From positions 1 to 38,986 of the forward strand of contig JAITGM010000014.1 of assembly GCA_031280685.1 (NCBI GenBank): 38,986 bases of DNA, given 5' to 3'. The notes under the pieces are model-generated. The model was given only the letters and a program-made list of their open reading frames with translations. It had not been told where the DNA came from and searched no databases. Below, one piece after another: positions 7,149-15,900 of the stretch. A program made the position numbers and the translations under genes. The DNA comes from Christensenellaceae bacterium. Its GTDB lineage: Bacteria; Bacillota; Clostridia; Christensenellales; UBA1750. Position 1 is the stretch's first letter, and every line of letters starts with the position of its first letter.

Positions 7149-7475
7149 TTAAAAAGCCCTTGCAGAAACGCGAATGAGCTCGTCGATGCTGTCGGGCTGC
7201 GTCCTTGCGTAGGGAAAGGCCTTGTTTCGCTTGAGCGCGCCGCATTTTTCGCAGCGGTGGGTGAGGATATACTCCCCGCCCTTGAACTCGGTCGCTACGG
7301 GCGCCATCTTCCCCCCGCAGGGATTTTGCCTGTCGCCCGGGTTCAGGTCCACATGCAGGGAGTAGAGGCAGCGCGGGCAGTGGTTGCGCGAGCTTTCGCC
7401 CAGCGGCAGCACCTCGAGCCCACAGTTTTGGCAGACGAAGCCCTCATCCCTCTTCCTAAAACGCTTTTGCTCCAT
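7149..7475 (-). CDS. RNHCP domain zinc-ribbon protein
   Basis: 108 residues carrying the signature that names the RNHCP family, RNHCPRCLYSLHVD at residues 30-43. Cys pairs are at 15/18 (CQNC), 33/36 (CPRC) and 75/78 (CEKC), and a further Cys53 sits in the conserved NPCGGKMAPV segment. These presumably hold zinc. The function of the family is not established; it is a small cytoplasmic protein found in many Gram-positive bacteria. ATG 7475 is preceded on the minus strand by GAGGAG. It converges on the dipeptidase gene and is divergent from the NlpC/P60 gene. Confidence 0.9.
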   Translation of the reverse strand: MEQKRFRKRDEGFVCQNCGLEVLPLGESSRNHCPRCLYSLHVDLNPGDRQNPCGGKMAPVATEFKGGEYILTHRCEKCGALKRNKAFPYARTQPDSIDELIRVSARAF

Positions 7476-7644
7476 GCCTTTTTTCTCCTCTCTTCCCCTG
7501 CCCGGTTCCTCCCCTTAGCATACCCGCAAGCGGCCGGAAGTCAAGCCCACGCAACCGGGTTCGGCCCCGCTTCGTTTATTTATGGGGTGATTTCTCATCC
7601 CCCAACCGAGATGTTAGCGCTTTGTTTCGATTTCCCCCCGGCGA

Positions 7645-7674
7645 TTGACTTTAAAAAGCCGACGGGGCTATACT
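7645..7674 (+). promoter_or_regulatory. Promoter of the NlpC/P60 hydrolase gene
   Basis: TTGACT (7645-7650), 18 bases, TATACT (7669-7674), lying 38 bases before the start codon. This is one of the best sigma-A matches in the window. Confidence 0.7.
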
Positions 7675-7711
7675 TTTTCCGTGAAAGTACGAATTTAAGG
7701 AGTTTTCAACA

Positions 7712-9349
7712 GTGCCCAACATGAACGATAACAGCCCGGTCAACCCGCGGCCTCTCAGGCGGCGGCAAAGGCAGCAGCAGCCCAAAGGTCTTCGCCAAAA
7801 GCTCCTGGCGCGCTTCCCCGCTTACGAAAAATGGCTGCAGCCCAAGGCGTTGATCGCCCTTGGGCTAGGGTTTTTTTTGCTGATCACGGTGCCCATTACG
7901 GTCTTGGCCGTAAACGGCAGCCGAAACCGCGCGGCCGACGCCCAGACGCAGGGCTATTCGAACCTCTCGGGCGAAGGCGCACTGCCCTCGTTCACCCCCG
8001 TCCCCCCCCCGGAGCCCAGTCCCACGCCATCGCCTTCGCCTTCGCCCACCCCGGAACCCCACCCCTCCAACATGGTGCTGCAAAAGGGCATCGACGCCCC
8101 GGTGATCATTGAGATTCAGGCCAGGCTCATGGAGCTTGGCTATATGGAGGCAGACGAGCCTATCTCCAGCTTCGGGCCGATGACGGAAGAGGCCATCCGG
8201 CACTTCCAGCGCCAGCATTCCCTTGCGGAAGACGGCAAAATCGGCATGGAAACCTATACCCTGCTGATGAGCGACCAGGCCACGAAGTACACGGTCTTCC
8301 TAGGCGCAGATGGCACCGACGTGAGCGAGCTGCAAAGCCGCCTGCGCGAGCTGGGCTTCATGGACGACGTGACCGGCCACTTCGGCGAAGCGACCGAAAG
8401 CGCCGTGAAGCGCTTCCAGCAGCTCAATGGCCTGACCGACGACGGCAAGGTCGGCGCGAGGACCCGCGAAGCCCTGTATGCCGACAACGCGAAGGCCAAC
8501 TACCACAAATTCGGCGAAAAGAGCGAGGAAGTCAAGAGCTACCAGAGCCTGCTCAACAAGCTCGGTTACCTGACCACCACGCCGGACGGTAATTATGGCG
8601 CGGACACTACGGCCGCTGTCAAGCGCTTTCAGGAGCTCAACGGCCTGATCCCAGACGGCTTCCTTGGCTACACCACGATTAAGACGCTCAAATCCTCGGG
8701 CGCGGCGCCCAACGCGCTGCAGCTAGGCATGAAGGGCAGCGACGTGGAGCGCGTGCAAAAGCGCCTGAAGGAACTTGGTTACACCAAGAACGTAACCGGC
8801 TACTTTGGCGAAATCACGCAAGAGGCCGTAAAGGCCTTCCAGAAGCGCAATTCCCTGGGGACCGATGGCGTGGTCGGGCGTGTAACCATGGCCAAGCTCA
8901 TCTCCTCCTCCGCCAAAAAGCCGGCCAGCAGCTCTTCTGGCAGTTCCGGCACGCCCAGCGTTCCTTCGGAAGGCTCCGGCTCCGGCGTCGATAAGCTGAT
9001 CTCGGTCGCGGAATCCAAGATCGGAAGCAAATACGTCTTCGCTTCGAAAGGCCCCAATACCTTCGACTGCTCGGGCTTCGTCTATTACTGCCTAAATCAG
9101 GCCGGCGTGAGGATCGGCTACATGACCAGCGCATCCTGGCAGCACACGGATCGTTTCCAGCGCATCTCTTCGATGAGCGATTTAAAGCGGGGAGACATCC
9201 TCTCGTTCGAGGGGCATGTGGGCATCTACATAGGCGGCGGCAAGATGATCGACGCCTCTTCCAGCCAGGGCAAGGTGCGCACGACCAGCGGTATCACCTC
9301 CTCGTCGTACTGGACCTCGCACTTCGTCTGCGGATACCGCGTCTTCTAG
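7712..9349 (+). CDS. Membrane-anchored peptidoglycan hydrolase: four PG-binding domains and NlpC/P60
   Basis: 545 residues. A basic cytoplasmic N-terminus (residues 1-45, rich in Arg/Gln) precedes one membrane segment (46-67, ALIALGLGFFLLITVPITVL). A Pro/Ser spacer follows (about 93-119), then four PG_binding_1 repeats (about 121-187, 193-256, 265-328, 336-398), each with an LGY/F turn and an AVKRFQ-type helix. A Ser-rich linker leads to the NlpC/P60 domain (425-545). Cys453 in FDCSGFVYYC and His502 in GHVGIYIGG are the catalytic pair; the usual third polar position is Asp514 in MIDASS rather than His. NlpC/P60 enzymes cut the D-Glu to diamino-acid peptide bond of cell-wall peptides. The start is GTG 7712, with TAAGGAG nine bases before it; the later ATG 7721 is too far away. 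It is monocistronic, acting outside the membrane in wall remodelling. Confidence 0.93.
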   Translation: MPNMNDNSPVNPRPLRRRQRQQQPKGLRQKLLARFPAYEKWLQPKALIALGLGFFLLITVPITVLAVNGSRNRAADAQTQGYSNLSGEGALPSFTPVPPPEPSPTPSPSPSPTPEPHPSNMVLQKGIDAPVIIEIQARLMELGYMEADEPISSFGPMTEEAIRHFQRQHSLAEDGKIGMETYTLLMSDQATKYTVFLGADGTDVSELQSRLRELGFMDDVTGHFGEATESAVKRFQQLNGLTDDGKVGARTREALYADNAKANYHKFGEKSEEVKSYQSLLNKLGYLTTTPDGNYGADTTAAVKRFQELNGLIPDGFLGYTTIKTLKSSGAAPNALQLGMKGSDVERVQKRLKELGYTKNVTGYFGEITQEAVKAFQKRNSLGTDGVVGRVTMAKLISSSAKKPASSSSGSSGTPSVPSEGSGSGVDKLISVAESKIGSKYVFASKGPNTFDCSGFVYYCLNQAGVRIGYMTSASWQHTDRFQRISSMSDLKRGDILSFEGHVGIYIGGGKMIDASSSQGKVRTTSGITSSSYWTSHFVCGYRVF

Positions 9350-9446
9350 GCGCGAAGGGACGCGGCGTGGAACCCGTTCTTGAGCGGCACGGATCTTGGG
9401 TGCGCGATGCATTTCAAGCTCGCCTACAGCGGCCTATGGGAGCGCG

Positions 9447-9563
9447 ACGGTGGGCGCCAACTGCCCGCTTCGCGGGCTAACCCCGAAAGGCCTTCCGGCG
9501 CAATAAGCGCCGGAAGGCCTTTCGGGGTTCCGGCGGCTTCGCCGCCGAGTTGGCGCCCACCGT
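9447..9563. repeat. Three-armed inverted-repeat element (cruciform / four-way junction)
   Basis: A 16-bp outer stem is formed by ACGGTGGGCGCCAACT (9447-9462) and its exact complement at 9548-9563. Inside are three consecutive perfect hairpins: GCCCGC-TTC-GCGGGC (9463-9477), a 21-bp stem starting CCCCGAAAGG with a 5-base AATAA loop (9481-9527), and CGGCGGC-TTC-GCCGCCG (9531-9547). All but about 17 of 117 bases are paired. It lies between two convergent genes in the gap 9350-9719, which otherwise holds no gene. No known family could be assigned. Confidence 0.75.
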
Positions 9564-9574
9564 TTCCCGGCCCT

Positions 9575-9605
9575 AGTCCAGCCGCGCAAAGCGCGGCCGC
9601 GGACT
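9575..9605 (+). terminator. Hairpin with T-rich tail after the cruciform element
   Basis: AGTCC-A-GCCGCGC-AAA-GCGCGGC-CGC-GGACT is followed by TTCTTTCTTTT. It may be the actual terminator for the NlpC/P60 gene, about 230 bases after its stop. Confidence 0.4.
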
Positions 9606-9654
9606 TCTTTCTTTTGCTGTGCCTGCGTTAAAGATAGGCCCGGCTTCTAAGCGC

Positions 9655-9697
9655 AGAAAAAAAGGGCTTTGCGGCGGATTCCCGCCGCAAAGCCCTT
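9655..9697 (-). terminator. Terminator of the DUF1538-PII genes
   Basis: On the minus strand AAGGGCTTTGCGGCGG pairs with CCGCCGCAAAGCCCTT around a 4-base loop and then runs into about nine T. It begins 23 bases beyond the stop of the PII gene. Confidence 0.85.
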
Positions 9698-9719
9698 CGC
9701 TAATCAGCCTTTATCTTTT

Positions 9720-10424
9720 TTATTCCTCCCCTTCTTCATCGGGGAAGTGCAGCCCGATGGCCTCGCTGACCGGCAGCGAGAACAGCACGGCATGGGCCGG
9801 CGTCTGCGGGCCCGCCTTGGCCAAGATGGCGCGCATCAGCGCCGCCTTGTCGGCCTTGCGAGTGATGATAAAAACCATTTCCTTCTCGCTGACGAGCGAG
9901 AGATTAAAGAATTTCTCGGCATGATCCTGCCCGGTGCCCTTCGCGTGCACAACCGTACCCCCGCGTGCGCCTGCGGCGCGCGCCGCCTCCATTACCAGCT
10001 CAGTATGGCCGTTATTGGCCACGGTCACGATCAGTTCGAAGGGGGTTTCCTGCGCCTCAGCACTCATTTTGCATCCCTCGCTTGGTTTTAATGTCTGCAT
10101 TCCCGCAATTTCAAGGAGCTTTAGCAGATGGCCGCTCAGGCTGCGCATGGGTAGCAACGTCGCCACACCGTTGCCCGGCCGGTCGATTTGAATGTGGCTC
10201 TCCAGCCCGTGAAGCAGGCGGCGAGTCAGCTCCGGCGGAATGATCGAAAAGCTCATTTGCTTTTCGACGCGCTCAAGCCCTAGCATATCCAACACCGCGC
10301 GCTGCGCGGTTCCCCTGCAGGGCAGAGCCAGCACCACGGGGATGGAAAGTTCTTGGCAAAGCTCACTGACCCGGTCGCTCAGGGTCTTTGGGGTGATCGC
10401 AATCAGCACCTGCGGCTGGTTCAT
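9720..10424 (-). CDS. Double PII-like signalling protein partnered with DUF1538
   Basis: 234 residues built of two PII-like domains. The N-terminal one (about 5-95, starting VLIAITPKTLSDRVSELCQ) is diverged. The C-terminal one (about 128-225) keeps PII-like features: FELIVTVANNGHTELVMEAA, then GARGGTVVHAKGTG (the G-G-T-V-x-H/R-x-K-G-T-G pattern, the region of the PII T-loop/B-loop), and EMVFIITRKADKAALMRAI. PII proteins sense nucleotides and metabolites and gate partner proteins by trimer docking. The gene starts 42 bases after the DUF1538 stop on the same strand, and DUF1538 genes are often next to PII genes, so it probably gates that membrane protein. ATG 10424 follows AAAGGAG; an in-frame GTG at 10463 is less likely. 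Confidence 0.85.
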   Translation of the reverse strand: MNQPQVLIAITPKTLSDRVSELCQELSIPVVLALPCRGTAQRAVLDMLGLERVEKQMSFSIIPPELTRRLLHGLESHIQIDRPGNGVATLLPMRSLSGHLLKLLEIAGMQTLKPSEGCKMSAEAQETPFELIVTVANNGHTELVMEAARAAGARGGTVVHAKGTGQDHAEKFFNLSLVSEKEMVFIITRKADKAALMRAILAKAGPQTPAHAVLFSLPVSEAIGLHFPDEEGEE

Positions 10425-10465
10425 GCGCGCTCTAGCTCCTTTGCTGGTGTGCGGCGTCCTCACCG

Positions 10466-12007
10466 CTATAGCTCTATAATATCCTCATCGGCTTGCGAAA
10501 TTTCGCCCGCCTCGGCAATTTCATCTATGGGCTCCGGCAGCTCTTTTGGCTGCTTGCGGGTGTAAATCAGGCCCATGATCTGAATCGTAATCAGCGGCAT
10601 CAGCGCCACCATCGCCACGACGCCGAAGGCGTCTGAAACCACGTTCCCGCCGACCGCCTCGCAAACCCCGATTGAAAGCGGCAGGAGGAAGGTCGCGGTC
10701 ATCGGGCCGGAGGCCACGCCGCCCGAGTCAAAGGCGATGGAAACGAAAATTCCCGGCACGAAGAATGCCAGCGCAAGGGCTATTGTATACCCAGGGATCA
10801 AAAACCACAAGATCGAAATACCCAAAAGGACGCGGATCATGGCCAGGCCGACCGAAAGTGCGATGGCGACGGAAAGGCTCTGCCCCAAGGCCCTGCGCGA
10901 GATCGCGCCCGAGGTGATCTCCTCCACCTGCTTGTTGAGCACGTGCACGGCGGGCTCCGCCTGCACGATGAAATAGCCCATGATCACGCCGATCGGCACG
11001 ATGATCCACTTATAGGGCAGGGCACCGAGCAGCTGGCCGACCAGGTTGCCCACGGGCATGAAGCCAACATTCACGCCGGTCAGGAAGAGCACCAGCCCCA
11101 GATAGGTATATAGAACGCCCACAAAAAGCCGAACCAGCCTGCGAAGCGAGAGACGGCCCGTAAAGGCCTGATAAAGATAGAAAAACGCCACGATCGGAAG
11201 GAGGGCCATCGCCATTTCGCCAAAATAATGGGGGAATTCCGCGAGGAAACTCCAGGCCATCTCGGTAGACTGCGCGGTTTGCGGGAGGGAAATGGGAACG
11301 ATGCTGGCCTCTTCCGCCCGGAAAACCATGCCCAGGATCAAAACCGCCAAAATCGGCCCTATGGAGCCCAGGGCCACGAGGCCAAAGCTGTCGTTTTCCG
11401 CCTGCCCGTCGGCGCGAATGGCCGCGACGCCGATGCCAAGCGCAATGATGAAGGGCACCGTCATAGGGCCGGTCGTCACGCCGCCTGAGTCAAAGGCCAC
11501 GGCCAAAAAGTTGGCGGGCACGAAGGGCACCAATAAAAAGACCAAGAGATAAAAGCCGACGAGGAGCTTCGAGAGCGGGATGCCAAATAGGATGCGAAGA
11601 AGCGCCACCACCAGGAAGAACCCCACGCCGATGCCGACCGAGCCGATCAGGATGAGATTGGGAATCATGGGCACCTGGTTGGCCAAAACCTGCAGGTCAG
11701 GCTCCGAAATCGTAATCGTAAGCCCCATGAAGAAGCTGACCAGCACCACGACCAGGATGCTGCGGGATTTGGTCATCTGCGCGCCCACGCTTTCCCCCAT
11801 CGGGGTCATGGCCGTTTCCGTGCCCAGGGTAAAGAGGGCGGCACCTACCACGAGCAACGCGGCGCCAAACAAAAAGGCAAGGAGGGCACCGCTTTCGATG
11901 GGCGTGACGGTGAAACAAAGAAGCAAAACGATCACCGTAATCGGCAAGACCGAGCGTAGCGCTTCGATGAATTTGTCTTTCAACACCGTGCTGCCCAATG
12001 AGCGCAT
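10466..12007 (-). CDS. DUF1538 multi-pass membrane protein, probable PII-controlled transporter
   Basis: 513 residues with ten or more hydrophobic segments. The protein is internally duplicated. The first half has SEPDLQVLANQV (101-112) and AFDSGGVTTGPMT (171-183); the second has AEPAVHVLNKQV (350-361) and AFDSGGVASGPMT (425-437). Paired acidic and Gly-rich motifs in the membrane, repeated in both halves, are typical of secondary transporters with inverted-repeat architecture (inference). The family is named DUF1538 and its substrate is not established. The C-terminal 30 residues are acidic and cytoplasmic (PEPIDEIAEAGEISQADEDI), a plausible docking tail for PII. ATG 12007 follows GAGGAGG. 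Upstream, 74 bases away, is a small conserved gene on the same strand. Confidence 0.88.
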   Translation of the reverse strand: MRSLGSTVLKDKFIEALRSVLPITVIVLLLCFTVTPIESGALLAFLFGAALLVVGAALFTLGTETAMTPMGESVGAQMTKSRSILVVVLVSFFMGLTITISEPDLQVLANQVPMIPNLILIGSVGIGVGFFLVVALLRILFGIPLSKLLVGFYLLVFLLVPFVPANFLAVAFDSGGVTTGPMTVPFIIALGIGVAAIRADGQAENDSFGLVALGSIGPILAVLILGMVFRAEEASIVPISLPQTAQSTEMAWSFLAEFPHYFGEMAMALLPIVAFFYLYQAFTGRLSLRRLVRLFVGVLYTYLGLVLFLTGVNVGFMPVGNLVGQLLGALPYKWIIVPIGVIMGYFIVQAEPAVHVLNKQVEEITSGAISRRALGQSLSVAIALSVGLAMIRVLLGISILWFLIPGYTIALALAFFVPGIFVSIAFDSGGVASGPMTATFLLPLSIGVCEAVGGNVVSDAFGVVAMVALMPLITIQIMGLIYTRKQPKELPEPIDEIAEAGEISQADEDIIEL

Positions 12008-12081
12008 AAGTCCTCCTCAATGAAAAATCTCCTCGCCTTTTGAAGCCTTTGCGAGGCAAAATCACCTCTTAGAGAGGCAAA

Positions 12082-12378
12082 TTATGAAAAATCGTTGCGC
12101 GGGTCGCGGCTCTTTGCGCCCTCGCGCAGCCATTCAAGCTCCAGGCGATCGAACTCGACGGCTTCGATGAAGTGATCCTGGGTAAAGAAACTTCGCCCAA
12201 ACGCCTCCATGTCGCTTTCGTTCTTCGCAAGCCAGATGGGCCTGGGAATATCGAGCTCCGCGCAGGCGCGCGTCAGCGCCTCACGGACGGCCTCGCAGCC
12301 TTCCGTCTTACCAACCTCCACCACGGCTTGCTTCCATATTTTTTGCTTTCGCCGCAGAACGATCCAAAGCCTGGCCAT
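12082..12378 (-). CDS. Small conserved hypothetical protein
   Basis: 98 residues, no family name recognised with certainty. It starts MARLWIVLRRKQKIWKQAVVE and continues with a helical region (CEAVREALTRACAELDIPRPI) and an acidic, aromatic C-terminus (AFGRSFFTQDHFIEAVEFDRLELEWL). There is no signal peptide or membrane segment. Similar short proteins occur widely in Clostridia as I recall them, but their function is unknown. ATG 12378 is selected because AAGGGGG lies 6 bases upstream; the longer frame to 12459 crosses the promoter. It is the first gene of a possible three-gene minus-strand unit with DUF1538 and PII; a CCTCGC/GCGAGG hairpin in the 74-base gap may reduce read-through. Confidence 0.7.
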   Translation of the reverse strand: MARLWIVLRRKQKIWKQAVVEVGKTEGCEAVREALTRACAELDIPRPIWLAKNESDMEAFGRSFFTQDHFIEAVEFDRLELEWLREGAKSRDPRNDFS

Positions 12379-12408
12379 ACACATCCCCCTTCGCCCAAAA
12401 TCGGTTTT

Positions 12409-12437
12409 ATTATAGTGTGCACAGCAGGAAAAGTCCA
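12409..12437 (-). promoter_or_regulatory. Promoter of the small conserved gene (and possibly DUF1538-PII)
   Basis: On the minus strand TGGACT (12432-12437), 17 bases, TATAAT (12409-12414), 31 bases before the start codon. TGTGCACA, an 8-bp palindrome, lies in the spacer. Confidence 0.65.
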
Positions 12438-12730
12438 GCCTCTTCCTTTCCAAGGGCAAGCCTTTACCGGCCCGCGGGGCCGCATCCCCGCCCCCATGAA
12501 CGCAAGCAGGCCTAAGTGCGCCAAGGTTATCGCTACTTCAGCGCCATTGCGCCCGAACCCTTCTGCCCAGCCTCTTCAGGCTGCGTTTTTGCGTCGATTC
12601 ATTCCCATTTTCATCGATTGAGCGCTGCCTGCGGTTCAATCCCGCCCACGAGCGGCGTGCCCGTTGAATTCGGTCGGTTTTAAGGCGTTTGGTGAAGCAC
12701 TCCTTATTCGAACCCTACCCCTGGGGGAGC

Positions 12731-12785
12731 GCGAGGGGGTTGCCCCCTCGCGGGGGGCGGCGCAACGCTGGACGGCTGCGCCGCC
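12731..12785. repeat. Two adjacent GC-rich hairpins in the gap 12438-12895
   Basis: GCGAGGGGG-TTG-CCCCCTCGC (12731-12751) is followed directly by GGCGGCGCA (12756-12764) pairing with TGCGCCGCC (12777-12785). The region between the small gene and polC (about 550 bases) shows no convincing gene. There is also a weak CAGCCT-CTTC-AGGCTG hairpin with a T run at 12568-12590. Confidence 0.5.
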
Positions 12786-12895
12786 CTGCGCGCAAAAAGC
12801 GATCAAACGGCAAGCGGCGTGAAAGCCCGCATTTATAAGGGCCTGGCAACCCTTTTCGCGCCTTCTTGCACCTTTATTCAAAGGCATTTCGCGTT

Positions 12896-12925
12896 CCAAA
12901 AGCGGCCCCGCCAAAATGGCGAGGG
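12896..12925 (-). terminator. Possible terminator of polC
   Basis: On the minus strand GCCCTCGCC and GGCGGGGC pair with one bulged base around a T/A-rich loop, followed by CGCTTTTGG. It lies just after the polC stop codon. The stem is good but the T tail is short. Confidence 0.5.
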
Positions 12926-12930
12926 CGCAA

Positions 12931-15900
12931 TCAGTCGAAGAAGAGCGAAACTTGGCTGGTTTCGGGCAGGCCGCGCAGCGCGCCCACGGCGCGCAAGGTG
13001 TCGATCACGGCGGAAGAAACCTTCGAGCGCTGCTGCAGATCCTCAACCGAGAGGAAAGGCCCGTCCTCCCTTGCTCGTGTCAAGGCGACGGCGGCTGCGT
13101 CCCCAACGCCCGGCAGGCGGTTGAGCGGCGGGCGAATCTGCCCGCCCTCAATGAGAAATTCATCGCGGCTTGACGCATAGAGATCCACCGGCAAAAAGGC
13201 AAGGCCTCTGGCCCGCATCTCGCGAACGATCTCCAAAAGGGTGAGGGTGCGCTCGTCGCGTGCGGTGATTTCGCTGCGATCGAGCTTTTCGATGCGGCGA
13301 ATCTGCGCGTTTAAGCCCTCCGGGCTGTCGAGCATCACGCTGGCGTCGAATTCAGTCGCACGGACGGTGAAAAAGCTGGCGTAATAGGCCAGCGGCTCGA
13401 AGATTTTATACCAGGCGACGCGAAAGCCCATGGCCACATAGGCGGCTGCATGCGAGCGGGGGAAGAGGTACTCGATCTTATTGCAGGAGGCGATGTAATA
13501 TTCGGGCACGCCGAGGCCGCGCATGGTGCTTTCCATTTCGGGGGTCAGCTTTCTGCCCTTGCGCACGGCCTCCATGGTGGTGAAAGCGAACTTTTCGGCC
13601 GCGCCCTTTGAGATGAGGTAGTTCATCACGTCGTCCCTCGTGCAGAAGCACTCGCGCAGCGTGGCCGTGCCGTCGCGAACGAGATCCTGGGCATTATTGA
13701 GCCAAACGTTGGTGCCGTGCGAAAGGCCCGAGATGCGCACGAGTTCGCCCATGGTCGAAGGCTTTGTATCTTCCAGCATTTGGCGCACGAAGCGCGTGCC
13801 GAACTCGGGGATGCCCAAGGTGCCCGTCGAGCAGCCGATTTCGCCCTGCGCGACCTTCAGCGCTTCCGGCGAGCGGAACAAAGACATGACGCTTTCATCA
13901 TTTAAGGGGATTTCCAGCGCGCGTTTGCCGGTTAGCCTTTCAAGCATGTTGATCATGGTCGGGTCGTCGTGGCCAAGAATGTCGAGCTTCACCAAAATAT
14001 CGTGCAGGGAGCCGAAGTCGAAGTGGGTGGTGATGGTTTCGCTCTCTTTATCGTCTGCCGGGTGCTGGATGGGCGAGAATTGATAGACGCTGTATTCGGC
14101 CGGCACGATGACCATGCCGCCCGGATGCTGGCCCGTCGTGCGCTTCACCCCCGTGCAGCCCTCGACCAGGCGCTGCTCTTCTGCCCTTGTCACCGCGCGG
14201 CCAGTTTCGCTTAGGTATTTCTTCACGTAGCCGTAAGCCGTCTTTTCGGCCAGGGTGCCGATAGTCCCCGCCCGAAAGACATTCCCCTGGCCAAAGATGG
14301 TTTCGACGTATTTATGGGCGGTTGGCTGGTACACGCCCGAGAAGTTGAGGTCGATATCGGGCACCTTGTCGCCATCAAAGCCCAAAAACACCTCAAACGG
14401 AGTATCGTGCCCGTTGTGGGAAAGCGGAGCGCCGCAGATAGGGCAAGGCCTTTCGGGCAGGTCTATGCCGCAGGGGTAAAGGGACTTATCGACCTGAAAG
14501 TCAGAAAAATGGCAGGAGGGGCAAAGGTAGTGCGGCGGCAAGGGGTTGACCTCGCTGATGCCGCAGACCGTGGCCACGAACGAGGAGCCAACAGAGCCGC
14601 GCGAGCCCACCAGATAGCCGTCGTCGTTCGATTTTTTGATGAGCAGGTAGGCGCTGTAATAGAGCGTGGCGAAGCCGTTGCCGATGATGGAGTGCAGCTC
14701 CTTTTCGAGCCTCGTTTGGATCAGCTCGGGCAACTGATCGCCATAAAGGGCCTTGGCTCCCCCTTCGGCGATCTCGCGCACGCGCTCCGCGGCACCCTCC
14801 AGCTCGGGCTGGAAGGTTTCGGCCCCGGTGGGGTGCTTGGGGAACATCGTGATTTCCTCGATCTGGGCCGCGATGGCGCGGGGGTTATCGACCACGACCT
14901 CCTTGGCGCGCTCGCCCAAATAAGCGAATTCATCGAGCATTTCGCGGGTGTTTCGAAAATAAAGCGGCGCCTGCAGGGAAGCGTCCGAAAAGCCCTGGCC
15001 GTGCATCAGGATCTCGCGGAAGATCGCGTCCTGCGGATCCATAAAGTGCAGGTCGCAGGTGGCGCAGACCGGCTTTTTAAGCCCGTCGCCAATGCGAAGG
15101 ATGCGGCGGTTGAGGTTGCGAAGATCCTCTTCCTCGTTCATGGTACCGTTTCGGATCATGAAGGCGTTGTTGCCCGTGGGCTGGATCTCTAAAAAGTCAT
15201 AAAAGCCGGCGATGGCCTCGATCTCGTCGTCGCTCTTGCCATCCAGGATGGCGCGGATGAGCTCACCAGCCTCGCAGGCCGAGCCCAGGATCAGCCCTTC
15301 GCGGTGCCGTTCCAGCTCGCTTCTAAAGATCTGCGGCCTGCGCTCGAAATGATCGAGATGACCGATGGAAACCAGCCTGTAGAGATTTTCGAGCCCCTTT
15401 TGGTTCTTGGCCAAAAGGATGATGTGGTAGGAATCGCCCGAGGCGGCCACGCCCGCGCCCAGGCGGTTCAAATCGCGCAGGGTCTTTGCGCCGCGCTCTG
15501 TTTCCGCGCGCTCGAGCAGCTTCATGAGCATGAAGGCGGTGGCCCTGGTATCGAACAGGGCGCGGTGGTGCTGGCTCAGGGGCACACCGAGCTTTTTGCA
15601 GACCGCGTCGAGCCTGTGGCGCTTGATTTCGGGCACCACGGCTCTGGCCAGGGGCAGGGTGTCGAGGGTCTGCGCGGGCAGGGAAACCCCTGCCTGCCGG
15701 GCGGCGGCGCGCAAAAAGGCCAGGTCGAAGGGCGCGTTGTGCGCGCAGACGCAAAAACCCTCGCAAAAGGCGGCGAGCCGCGGCATGACCTCGCCGATCT
15801 TCGGCGCGCCCTCGACCATATCGTCGCGTATGCCGTTGACCTTGGTGGCGGCTGCGGAAATCCGCATTTGCGGATCCACAAAGCTGCTGAACTCCTCGAG

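Noticed and set aside
9380-9631. 83-residue ORF over the cruciform element
   Set aside because: No ribosome site and low-complexity translation through perfect inverted repeats; the structure explains the sequence.
12640-12720. tRNA-like words (GGTTCAATCC and, on the other strand, GGGTTCGAATAAGG followed by a CACCA)
   Set aside because: The arms needed for a tRNA fold cannot be drawn around either word, so no tRNA is called.
14314-15192. Long plus-strand ORFs inside polC (also 15304-16083 and 16150-16728)
   Set aside because: They are antisense shadows of a clearly identified polymerase with every domain present.
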